Shown here piece after piece: positions 25,279 to 33,958 of a stretch of 37,693 nt of DNA. This DNA is from Didymodactylos carnosus (Eukaryota; Rotifera; Eurotatoria; Philodinida; Philodinidae): NCBI GenBank assembly GCA_905250885.1, contig CAJNOQ010001001.1:1-37693 (forward strand), read 5' to 3'. Position numbers and translations under genes: made by a program. The notes below the pieces were generated by a model that made no database searches, was not told the DNA's origin, and saw only the letters and a list, made by a program, of their open reading frames with translations. The first letter of the stretch is position 1. Every line of letters begins with the position of its first letter.

Positions 25279-25906
25279 CAGAGATGGGCAAGTCACAAGT
25301 TTTCCATGAATCATTATGATGATTGTATTTCAAATCAACCAAAAACTTTTCAAATACTTTTTTATTTGAAATTAGCGGTTCCATTCTAACTTCACTTTAG
25401 CGTTACGATTGTAAGAGGAGGAGGAGGAAGAGAATAAACAACTAATAGACAAACATACAAAAAAGAAGACAAGAAGAAGAGAAACCGTCAGAAAATTTTT
25501 TCTCCCAAGTCAAGTCACGTCAAGTCATCCCTTGAAATTCTTTGTACCAAATCAAGTCACTCGAAATTTTTTCCTCCAAGTTAACCCAAGTCTGGTTAAA
25601 ATTAGGCAGAACATAAAATTTGCTAGCACCTTTTTGGGTCAGAGAGTTTTTATAGCCTTACAAATTCTTTTTCATGGTAGAAAAGGTCTAATTTAAACGA
25701 GAATCTCTTACTAGGAATGACTTGACTTGAAAAAAATTTCTCAAGTCAAGTCAAGTCATACCCTCAGAAAATTTTGGACCAAGTCAAGTCAAGTCTGACT
25801 TGATTTGGACTTGAGGCATTTTTGACTTGACTTGCTCAACTCTGAACCATAAGTCTCAGTCGTACAAAAAAACCTAATCAGTCTGACTGAGATTTGGCCA
25901 TCTCTG
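25279..25906. mobile_element. hAT-type non-autonomous element with TCAAGTC subterminal repeats
   Basis: The ends are CAGAGATGGGCAAG on the left and the inverse, TGGCCATCTCTG, on the right, a typical hAT-style terminus. The 628-base body has no transposase but many TCAAGTCAAGTC-type repeats, in direct orientation near 25505-25560 and 25745-25800 and inverted as GACTTGA near 25720 and 25795-25833. The left flank is GAGGAATT (25271-25278). Removing the second element that landed at its right end, the right flank reads AAGGAATT (26164-26171), which matches at seven of eight bases, as expected for an aged 8-bp target duplication. Confidence 0.8.
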
Positions 25907-25909
25907 AAG

Positions 25910-26158
25910 CAGAGGTGCAACCGGTATCGGTATGAATTATAACGGCGACCGGTATACCGGCTTTAGTATGAAGTATAATCAAGCGGTCGACATTGTTGGT
26001 ATTTTACCGTATGATACGATTTGGCGAAAAATATCGTGTAAATTCAGTTCATCTATGACATATTTCTATAAACAAGGAAAAAGTGTTTGTATTTAGGCAA
26101 AACACGATCAAGACAAGCCGGTACCGGTATCACATTTTTGATACCGGTTACACCCCTG
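25910..26158. mobile_element. 249-bp hAT-type MITE with perfect 8-bp TSD, nested at the end of another
   Basis: The left end CAGAGGTGCAACCGGTAT and the right end ATACCGGTTACACCCCTG are inverted repeats with two mismatches. CTCTGAAG at 25902-25909 is repeated exactly at 26159-26166. The 8-base duplication and CAG(G/A)GGTG ends identify a hAT-superfamily non-autonomous element. The interior carries several ACCGGTA motifs in both orientations as subterminal repeats. No coding capacity. Part of its target site is the last bases of the older element at 25279-25906. Confidence 0.92.
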
Positions 26159-26171
26159 CTCTGAAGGAATT

Positions 26172-26838
26172 ACTGTGTTTTGTTGGTTATTTGCGTCTAC
26201 CTCGTTATTTTACACGTTATTCAGCCACCATTTAGATGCAAACTTGAACTTTATATAGAAAAACGTCTCGATGGGTATGTTGTCGAATCTTTATCTGAAA
26301 TACACTTGTCATAGTCATTTTCAGGCTAAAAGTTGAATTTCTCTTTTTTCTCCTGAATTCTGTGTAGCAAAAACACTTAAAATCGGAGAGAATCCTTTTT
26401 TGAGAAAGTGACAAACGAATATTCTCGATCACAGCTATACAAATTCTCCATGTTATCTCAAAGGATTACTAAAAGTGTTTAGGAAAATTTTTCAGATTTC
26501 TCTGTTTTAGAGTACCTGTAAGTTTTATGAGAGGCACCATGTTTTTGGATATTGTTCACTTGATGATATTACAAAAAGAATATTAATAATAAGATGAGTG
26601 CATTGAATAATTGAGAATAAAATCGAAAATAAACTCAATTGAGAGGACGAAACAAGATAATAAATTTTTCACATTATGTATTTCGCGCTTTCAAATTAAC
26701 TGTTTTACGTCCTTTTATTTTGTGTAAGTAATTATTGTTTATTTATTAATATGACAAAAATATTTGAGTGGCATCATCCTTATTGTCTATTTTGTTGTGT
26801 ATGTATGTAGCGTCTATTTTCTGTTTTGTTAACAAATA
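26172..26838. other. Intergenic DNA upstream of CHMP4 paralogue 3
   Basis: Presumed promoter and 5' UTR. No other feature seen. Confidence 0.5.
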
Positions 26839-27752
26839 ATGAATTGGAGCCGAATATTTGGAAAATCTAAAAATGATAATGGCGGCGGTAGTCAAAAACG
26901 AGCGAGTAATGGTCGTCGACAACAGAGTGAAACAGCACAAGAAATAATAAAATTTCATAATCAAGAAGATCTTTTAAATAAAAAAATTGATCATCTTCAA
27001 GAACAAGTTGATTCACATCGTGAAAAAGCAAAAGAATGTACGCGTATACACAATAGAATTCGAGCTCTTACACATATGAGAAAAGCAAAAGTGCTCGAAT
27101 CACAAATTGAAAAATTTCAAGGCATGTTAGCTAATTTAGAAATAACACGAGGGGGTCTAGAACAAATGGATATAACTAAAAGTGTTTTTGACCAAATGGC
27201 TTCAGGAAAAAGCAAATTAGCTGGTATGTTGTTTTTCATGACAACACAGTTTTTGAATTCTTATGAATACGAGGACCAGTGTATTTTAGAATTCATGATT
27301 AATTATTATTTTCATTGTTTCTGTGCACCAAAAAAAGACGTTCCTTATTTTACTATAATAAAAAGAAAATTTAAAGACGTGTTGTTGTGCTTTGACCTAA
27401 CTGAAGTTGTTTTTTTCTCGCGTCAGCTATAAATAAACGATTGGATATTTCAAAAGTAGAAGGTGAGATGGATGGTATATCAGAGTTAATACTATCACAA
27501 AAAGATGTTACTGATATAATGGCTAATCCAATAATAATATCCGGTGTGTCGGATATGGAGTTAAATGATGAATTGAATAAATTGGATAAGGAGATAGAAA
27601 AAGAAAGTTTTTCTAAAATATCAGATCTACCAAATATACCTCAACAATATGAACGAGAACATTCAACAGCAATAGAAACTGGAATGGGTGCACAAAACCG
27701 AATGAACAATAAAGGATTATATGAACTAGAGAACTTTGCAGCAGGATTGTAG
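26839..27752 (+). CDS. CHMP4: Divergent CHMP4/SNF7-like ESCRT-III protein, paralogue 3
   Basis: Two exons, 26839-27223 and 27427-27752, give 711 bases, 236 aa. The layout follows CHMP4: N-terminus MNWSRIFGKSKN, a linker rich in Gly/Ser/Arg, the first hairpin (HNQEDLLNKKIDHLQEQVDS), a basic segment IRALTHMRKAKVLESQIEKF in place of the ALKRKKR block, then LDISKVEGEMDGISELILSQ in the position of helix 4. The acidic NDELNKLDKEIEKE and DLPNIPQQ segments correspond to the late CHMP4 helices. The tail LYELENFAAGL keeps the Bro1-binding helix register but has Phe where the other two copies have Trp. The junction reads KLA-A-INKRL; its intron position is not shared with paralogues 1 or 2. The gene could be a specialised subunit or one under weak constraint, but the frame is intact throughout. 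Confidence 0.85.
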
Positions 27753-27852
27753 TAATATTATGCTCTATTTTTAGCAAGAACAATGTACTAAAGATAGCAT
27801 AGACGACACTTCTATAAAGACAGTCGAAAAGGTAAATTTTCAGGTTGTACAG

Positions 27853-27953
27853 GCATACCATCGACAGGAAAATAAAGTTCATTTAGAGCCATGGAAAAGT
27901 GCTTTTTCGTATTCAGCACACTCAATAACCCAGAACGTTTTTATTTTTGGCGA
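27853..27953. repeat. Left arm of an imperfect inverted duplication
   Basis: Resembles the reverse complement of 28046-28155 at about three-quarters identity. Both arms can be read as KVHLEPWKSAFSYS-like in one frame and EKCFFVFSTLNNPERF-like in another. Confidence 0.7.
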
Positions 27954-28045
27954 AGGATAAAAGATTTTCGAACAAAATGCCGAAAAATAATTTCAATAGG
28001 AAAAGAATACTAGTTTCAAAAATTTCTTACATTTTTGGCTGTACT

Positions 28046-28155
28046 CCTCACCAAAAACAGAAAATCTTCTGGGTTATTGATTGTACTGAATATGAGAAAG
28101 CACTTTTCCGTAGTTCTAAATGAACTTGATTTTTTTCTCCATGTTGATATGTTGT
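28046..28155. repeat. Right arm of the imperfect inverted duplication
   Basis: Partner of 27853-27953. Read on the minus strand it encodes QVHLELRKSAFSYSVQSITQ or EKCFLIFSTINNPEDF depending on frame. The centre of 92 bases is unremarkable. Confidence 0.7.
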
Positions 28156-29009
28156 TGTACGAATTATCGAGTTTAATGCAAACACAACTTTTTCTCCATA
28201 GTTGCAAGAAATGAAAATCGTCTGACTGAAGAATAAAAGACAATATTCTTTTTTTCGGATCAGATGACAATGACGGACATATCTATTTTTATTATTTTGA
28301 AAACGTAATTCAGACAGCAACTTCTTCAATAAATATGAATTACGGCTCGATTACTTTCATAATTAAATGTATGAAGTTAAAAAGTTGACATTCTGTTGAT
28401 AATAATGATATCGTTCTTAATTCACTCGTTTAAAGTACTAATGCCTTTTCAGAACTAATTTATCTTATTGGATATTAGTCTCTCGCGTTTTTAACTTTTA
28501 TTTGTGTATATTATAATTTTTTGACGTATTCACAATATAAAAAGATTTTGTGGTGATTATGAGCGGTATGTTTTATGAAATATCATTATCAAAAACATAA
28601 TCCATTTCATGACTAAGAAACATCATAAAATTTTGCAACAGCACTGTTCGCCATTTTTTCTATACAAAAGTTAGTTTTTATTCAATCGTTTATTTCATAC
28701 AGAATCAGACCTGTAGTATAGTTGTCATGAATTCTTTTACCCATCCAGAACTAAAGTATTGTATATCCTTTTTTTAGCTCGATCTCCGTCTGAAAAACTT
28801 TAGTCCTTTAGTCCTTTTTTCAGATTTTCGAATATTGGCATCTTTGGCTGGATCTTTTCCAATTACTAATAAGGCTCGTCGAAACTTTTATTATTGTTGT
28901 TGTATATACTGTCAAATTTAAACGAAACCACATTTAGTCAGAAAAACTAAACATTTGACACAATCATGCAATAAGCTAAGAGTTTAGGTTTATTTTCTTG
29001 GAGTTTTCA
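28156..29009. other. Intergenic DNA, nothing recognised
   Basis: AT-rich, no supported gene or repeat. Confidence 0.5.
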
Positions 29010-29375
29010 ACATCTTTATTTACGTTTTCCTTCTCTTAAACCTCAATATAACAAATCAACTCCAATACGTAAATCATTAATATGCGTTGCACTTAGATCT
29101 GTGCGCCGGTCGGAAAATCGGCGGCGGTGAAGCCTCATTAAAAGATTTTCCGCCTTCGGTGGTGGCGACTAAAAGATTATTTAAAACTTTGGATCGTCAG
29201 CGGAGGGGCGCAATCAGATTTGAATACGAAACTTAGCTTAAGCTTAGGTCCATTGTCATTTCATCAAATTTTTTATTTTACTTTTAATCAAAGTAATGAG
29301 GCTTAAACAAGTTTGGGCGGCGAGAACCTCCAAAAAAAAAAATCCTGTACCAAACATTTATATTCTTGATCATCA
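29010..29375 (-). pseudogene. Truncated second copy of the trypsin-like relic, with a GC-rich insertion
   Basis: Segment 29027-29092 is similar to 31868-31933 (shared CTTCTCTTAAACCTC and the AATCATTAATATGCGTTGCA-type stretch). Segment 29341-29371 is similar to 32081-32109 (ATCCTGTACCAAACATTTAT). Both are in the same orientation, so this is a direct partial copy of the relic at 31360-32430. The part that would encode the His-box region is replaced by unrelated sequence at about 29098-29331. Confidence 0.6.
29098..29342. mobile_element. GC-rich insert ending in an 11-base poly(A)
   Basis: A block clearly richer in G+C than its surroundings at both ends (GCGCCGGTCGGAAAATCGGC at the start, GTTTGGGCGGCGAGAACCTC at the end), followed by eleven A residues at 29332-29342. 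AAGCCTCATT near 29130 and AATGAGGCTT near 29294 are inverse copies. A poly(A) end would suit a short retroposon, while inverted motifs would suit a DNA element. No promoter boxes or target duplication could be confirmed. Confidence 0.35.
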
Positions 29376-29915
29376 ATTAAATATAATATAGCGATTTTTA
29401 AAATACATGAACGAAAATACAATAGTTGATCAGTCGTTGATAAAATGTTCGTTTATTAACGACGAGGGCAGGTGACGTCAGTTTCCTATTAACAGAAGAA
29501 ACCAGGAGAAGTGATAACTGAGTAGAGTCAAGAGGAATGGGAGGAAAACGATGACGTTATTCATGAACTCGTGAGTGAAACTATTCGCAAATCACTCAGT
29601 CATGCTGTGTAGCTAGTAGTGTACAGGGAGGCTGGCTAAAACATACACAGACAGCAGCGACTCATCAAGGAAATTTTGCATAGGGAAGGATTGCTGTAGC
29701 CTAAGTACTTTTCATTTTTGCTTCAATTTCAAACGTCCAGGAAAACTTAAGTGCCACTTGGCATCTGATGTATTCAAATAAAGATAAGTTCTTTGTAATG
29801 TAAATGTGGTTTTATCTACAAATGCTCGTTCGCGTATAATACTCTTTGACTCATTTTCCAGATATAATCTTAGTACGTCCTTTTCTTCGGACAAACATAC
29901 CCAGGTCATTGCTTA
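29376..29915. other. Intergenic DNA with one unassigned open frame
   Basis: A 65-aa minus-strand frame at 29712-29909 starts MTWVCLSEEKDVLRLYLENE and has fairly balanced composition for this AT-rich region, so it could be an exon of a lost gene. No family recognised and no splice partners found. Confidence 0.3.
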
Positions 29916-30076
29916 CGATGGCCATATACGGCGAATTGCAACCGTATACTATAACGTAACACGCCGTAAATCGCCGTAGCTTAATGTAATTTGGCCGTAG
30001 TAGACTCGTATACACTCGTTTGCGGCGACAGTATTATGGAGCATAGTATTACGGCGTCGTAAATCGATTTTACGGC
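29916..30076. repeat. Cluster of GCCGTA/TACGGC motifs in both orientations
   Basis: About ten copies of ACGGC/GCCGT occur within 160 bases (for example TACGGCG near 29928, CGCCGTAAATCGCCGTAG near 29962, TTACGGCGTCGTAAATCG near 30049, TTTTACGGCCG near 30068). CCGTAAATCG near 29965 is inverse to CGATTTTACGG near 30064. The pattern resembles the subterminal repeats of a hAT or similar DNA element, but I could not fix ends or a target duplication. Confidence 0.5.
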
Positions 30077-30319
30077 CGCATTGGATCACATGAGTGATTA
30101 TGAGAATCTATTTAGACTCTGGTTAATCTAATATAGAAAACCAAAAGTGTGATTTGAAATAACTCTTTTGATAAGGATTGTGCTTACATCTTCATTTTGA
30201 TTATCTTATTATACCGTTATCCTGGAGATGACTTTGATTCCTGTTCAAAACCGTAATAGCACTGACTGAAATGGATATCAGACTATGTTTGTCAAAACAG
30301 AGTACCAGAACGGGTAACT

Positions 30320-30503
30320 AGATTTTACTGAAATCAGCCCATTAGAAGATATTTTGCAATTTGTATTAAAATTTGCCTATTTGATATTTGCCTTGTATTA
30401 AAAAGAAATGCTTTTCGTCTCTTCAGTGACAGCCCAAAATGTGTGAACTGATTGTTCTTTTAAAATATGTGTTTGAAAACAGTTTGTTTCGTTAACAGGT
30501 CGA
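30320..30503. repeat. Left arm of an inverted duplication with coding character
   Basis: Matches the reverse complement of 30717-30881. The shared core reads DFTE(T/I)SPLEDILQF. This arm has an extra stretch of about 20 bases and several stops. Confidence 0.75.
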
Positions 30504-30716
30504 AAAATTAGTAATAAATAAAAAATACCACCGAAAACCTGGTGAAAATCCCTGAAATCCCAATTTTTAAAAAAAAACATATATATTTTCTCATATAAAG
30601 TTTCGTCTTTATAAAAAGTTGTTTATAGAATAACAATTTCTTATTGTTTCAAGCTTTAATCAGATGACAGTGAAAAAAAGACAAAAATCTGATTTTCAGG
30701 TCCGTACCGGAATTTT

Positions 30717-30881
30717 TTGACATGTTAACGTAAATGAACTGTTATCAAACACGTATTCTAAAAGAATAATCAGTTCTACACATTTTGGACTGTCACTGAA
30801 GAGACGAGAAGCATCTTTTTTTTTAATACAAGGTAAGAATTGCAAAATATCTTCTAATGGGCTCGTTTCAGTAAAATCCAT
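30717..30881 (-). pseudogene. Right arm of the inverted duplication; unrecognised gene fragment
   Basis: Read on the minus strand from ATG at 30881 the frame stays open: MDFTETSPLEDILQFLPCIK, then SRLFSDSPKCVELIILLEYV and on to 30696. Helical, mixed composition and presence in both arms argue that it descends from real coding sequence. I do not recognise the domain. Confidence 0.4.
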
Positions 30882-31359
30882 TTTTCTTCATGACGGCAGC
30901 ACTTTTACTCAAAATCATGGTGATATTCGGGATTAGCATAAAATTCTGCATCTAGTACATGTGTTTCGAAAAAAATTGGAGAAAAAAATGTTTAGCTTTT
31001 CCTGAGGGTTACCAAGGACACGAAAAAGTTAAAAGTTGAAATTACGGAAAACTGCTAATGCCATTTTGTTTTCCATGTCAGAATATCTATAATCTGGTGG
31101 TTTTAATTGAAAAATAATTCGGGCAGAAAAACGGCCTGACCTGTCTTACTCCTTTATCCTTTTATTATAATCTACTTACGGGAAAGCGTGTGCCAAGAAA
31201 GAATTCGAATTTGTCTTTTGAAACGGCCGTTTCCTTGATAGTTGCAACTATCAGGGAAAGTTAACACAGATTGTGTAGTTCAATACATGTTAAACGAAAG
31301 AAGGGATCATGAAGTCTGAAAGTTTTGTTCTATACCTTTTTAAATTTAAGTATTAGATT

Positions 31360-32430
31360 TACCTATTTCATCTTCATTCTTAGATCCAAACTTTTCATCT
31401 CTTTGTCTATTATCATTAGCAATAGTCAGTTATAGTTGTGTTGGATTTCGAAGATTATCAAGAACTGATTCTTCGACCTAAACACATCAGAAACATGATT
31501 TTTTATTAAAGAAACAATAGTTTAATTACTTGAAACGAATCCCGATCTTGATCTTCACTATTTCAGGATCCACTATTGTTTGACTTGCTTTTTTTTATTA
31601 AATTTATTCCAAAATATTTGTTGTTCGTATGATATTAAAGAAATAATAAATTGTATAATAAATTTTTGAAATTTTTCATATGTAACATCAATCCCTTCGT
31701 TATAAGTGTCATTTGAATAGAAGTTTTTATTATCCTTCGTTTTGCTCTTCTCAGCGGATCTTGACAAAGATGGAACTAGATTATTTCGCCGTGGCATACT
31801 CGTACGTAGTTTCAATATAGCTAGATCAGTATGAAACGGTTCCACTTCCATATATTCGTTTAGATTATCTTCTCTTAAACCTCGATATAGAAAATCAGCT
31901 CGAACACATAGATCATTAATACACGTTGCATTGAAGAGAAAAGCCGATGCTGGATCACAATCTGTCATATATATTGAACTGAAGCCAATTAACGTAATTT
32001 TTTTCCTTTGTCAACATGAGTTATTTCCATCGGATCAAATAAATGGCCACATGTGAGGACATAATCTTTATCGATTAAACATCCTGTACCAAACATTTTA
32101 TATTCTTGATGGATAATTCTAGTGGATAATTCATTTAATAAAAGCTAAAATAGTCCTTCATTTTATTCCAACGCGTCGATCGGTTCGTGAAATGGCTCAT
32201 AGGGTAACAAAAGAGAAATGTCTTTGTTAGTTGCATTATCCTTTAACTATTTTCACTAATGGATATAAAATTACAAGGTAATGTTCGTTTGCGCTCGCTC
32301 GGTCTCTTGACTTTAGGAGCTTATATTTGTGAACAACCTTCCATGACTTTGAATCGACGACAACGTTCACACCTTCCTTCGGTCGGTGTTCGCCAGTACG
32401 CCAGTAGTATGAATATCCCTCTGACTTCAT
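31360..32430 (-). pseudogene. Degenerate trypsin-like (PA clan) serine peptidase relic
   Basis: Read on the minus strand, the segment around 32100-32020 gives MFGTGCLIDKDYVLTCGHLF, the typical region around the catalytic His of trypsin-like peptidases. After one frame shift in a run of seven A (near 31998-32004), 31968-31573 gives MTDCDPASAFLFNATCINDL and then EPFHTDLAILKLR, the usual setting of the catalytic Asp. No Ser box (GDSGG or similar) was found further on. Upstream, 32430-32236 encodes YYWRTGEHRPKEGVNVVV and NEHYLVILYPLV with no clean connection. Downstream, exon-like pieces such as VEESVLDNLRNPTQL (near 31470) are followed by a stop. Frame shift, stops and the missing Ser make it a pseudogene. 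Confidence 0.6.
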
Positions 32431-32840
32431 GTGTAAGCTTCATAATCTAATATAACGCTAAAAAGTTTTCTGGACACCCTCTGAAGATCCGAAGGGAGGC
32501 TGCAAGTGTTTCTGATCGATTCGCCATGATAGACGATCTATATTCTGTAAGTTTTATTATCCGTAGGTGACGTTTTTTGTGTTATCAAAATGGACTGATT
32601 CCTGGCGATTCAGTTATTTCTTTGAATATTTTGTCTCGTGTGTAAAAAGTAATTTTCTATTTTTCTCTCTTATAATTGGCCTATCCATAGAATATCCGAC
32701 AGCCATTTTTCCGTATTTTGCGAGCACACACACACAGACAACCATTTTGTAAGACCCTAGACTAAAATCAAGGGAATAAAATAAGGTAACGTTCGTCTGC
32801 ACTCGCTTGGTCTCTTGACATTACGAACTTATATCTGGAA
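32267..32840. repeat. Direct repeat pair within the protease-relic region
   Basis: About 65 bases at 32267-32333 (with GCTCGCTCGGTCTCTTGAC) recur at 32779-32840 (CACTCGCTTGGTCTCTTGAC) in the same orientation at roughly 80% identity. This points to local tandem duplication of the relic. Confidence 0.7.
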
Positions 32841-33382
32841 CGATCCTATTGATATATGCCTTTTCAATCCAAGATAACAACCTACTTTGAACAACCTACC
32901 TATATGTTAGGTTGAGCGTAATATAATCTCCAAAGCTCTGCTTTAAAGTTGTCTTGAGTCAATGCTGTAAAACGGCAAAGTAAAATGTTTAGCCAGATTA
33001 AACGAAAAACTTTCTCAGTTTATCTCAACCTGATTCAATCAAAAGCTTTTTCGGTTTGACCATGACTTACTCACTCTTAAACATTTTTCCACCTAGCCTA
33101 ATTTTTTTGCAGATATTTACAAAATTTGGTACCTTTAAGGAATGTACGAGGATATCACTGGCAAGTTGTTGTCAATAACACTAAAAAATATGACATATTT
33201 TGTTACTGCTTATTTTCACAGTCATATGTACCAGACGGACATGTTCATTCGACCATACCTATAAAATATCAATTGATATGTGGACTGTCAACTTGTTTAG
33301 AACAAGTTTTTCTGCGATATAGAAAAAATTTCTTTGGTGAAATTCATTGGATGAAAGCTATTGGTTTAAACAAGAATCAAAA
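32841..33382. other. Intergenic DNA, nothing firmly recognised
   Basis: An open frame starting at 33126 (MVPLRNVRGYHWQVVVNNTK) runs into the inverted repeat that follows. It has no recognised domain. Confidence 0.4.
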
Positions 33383-33530
33383 TGGGATTTCATTTCCTAC
33401 TTTCTTTTTTTTCCAGCTCTGTTACAGGTGCAATGATTCACAAAACCAGCATCCTCTATAGTACCATACAGTGAGTCTCTCTGTACTTGTAGCAGAGTTG
33501 AAAAAAATGAAAGTAGAAAATGAAATCCCA
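33383..33530. mobile_element. Small fold-back element, about 47-bp arms
   Basis: TGGGATTTCATTTCCTACTT at 33383 onward is inverse to the sequence ending GTAGAAAATGAAATCCCA at 33530. The arms (33383-33430 and 33485-33530) differ at several positions. The loop is 54 bases. No target duplication found. Confidence 0.65.
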
Positions 33531-33958
33531 TTGTCAAATAAATTTCCGTCCCGAGCCATGTCTGTCAGATCCGACGAAAAGCTCGTCTCGTGTGTATCTC
33601 GCTTATGGGAAGATTATCTTTGATAGAATGCTGGAGCATCATCGCATGACAACATATGATAGTGCAGAGTTGCTAATGGTTAATGAGTCATGCAAAAGTA
33701 GAATGGATTTACGTTATCTCATTAGAAATGCTGCAATAGTGATTTTTCTTTTGCATATCAATATCGGCACTTCAAAGAGCGTTGGTTAAATTTCAAAAAC
33801 GTTCCATGAACGCTAGTTTCTCAAGCATCAGGTTAAACTCTCCAACACCAGTATCAACGATTATTATTGGATATTAATTATATTTGTTTACTTAATCTAA
33901 TGAAGATAATGAAAGTTTCACATTATTCCTATTTACAGATTACTAATTATATTTTAAT
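33531..33958. other. Region upstream of CDK5RAP3
   Basis: Presumed promoter. An open frame at 33520-33789 begins inside the fold-back element and is not supported as a gene. TTCCTATTTACAG at about 33938 is a good splice acceptor 20 bases before the CDK5RAP3 ATG, so a 5' UTR intron or leader splice site is possible. Confidence 0.45.

Noticed and set aside
33126..33789. Two open frames (111 and 89 aa) flanking the fold-back element at 33.4 kb
   Set aside because: Both run through the inverted repeat arms, which create open frames by themselves; no domain recognised.
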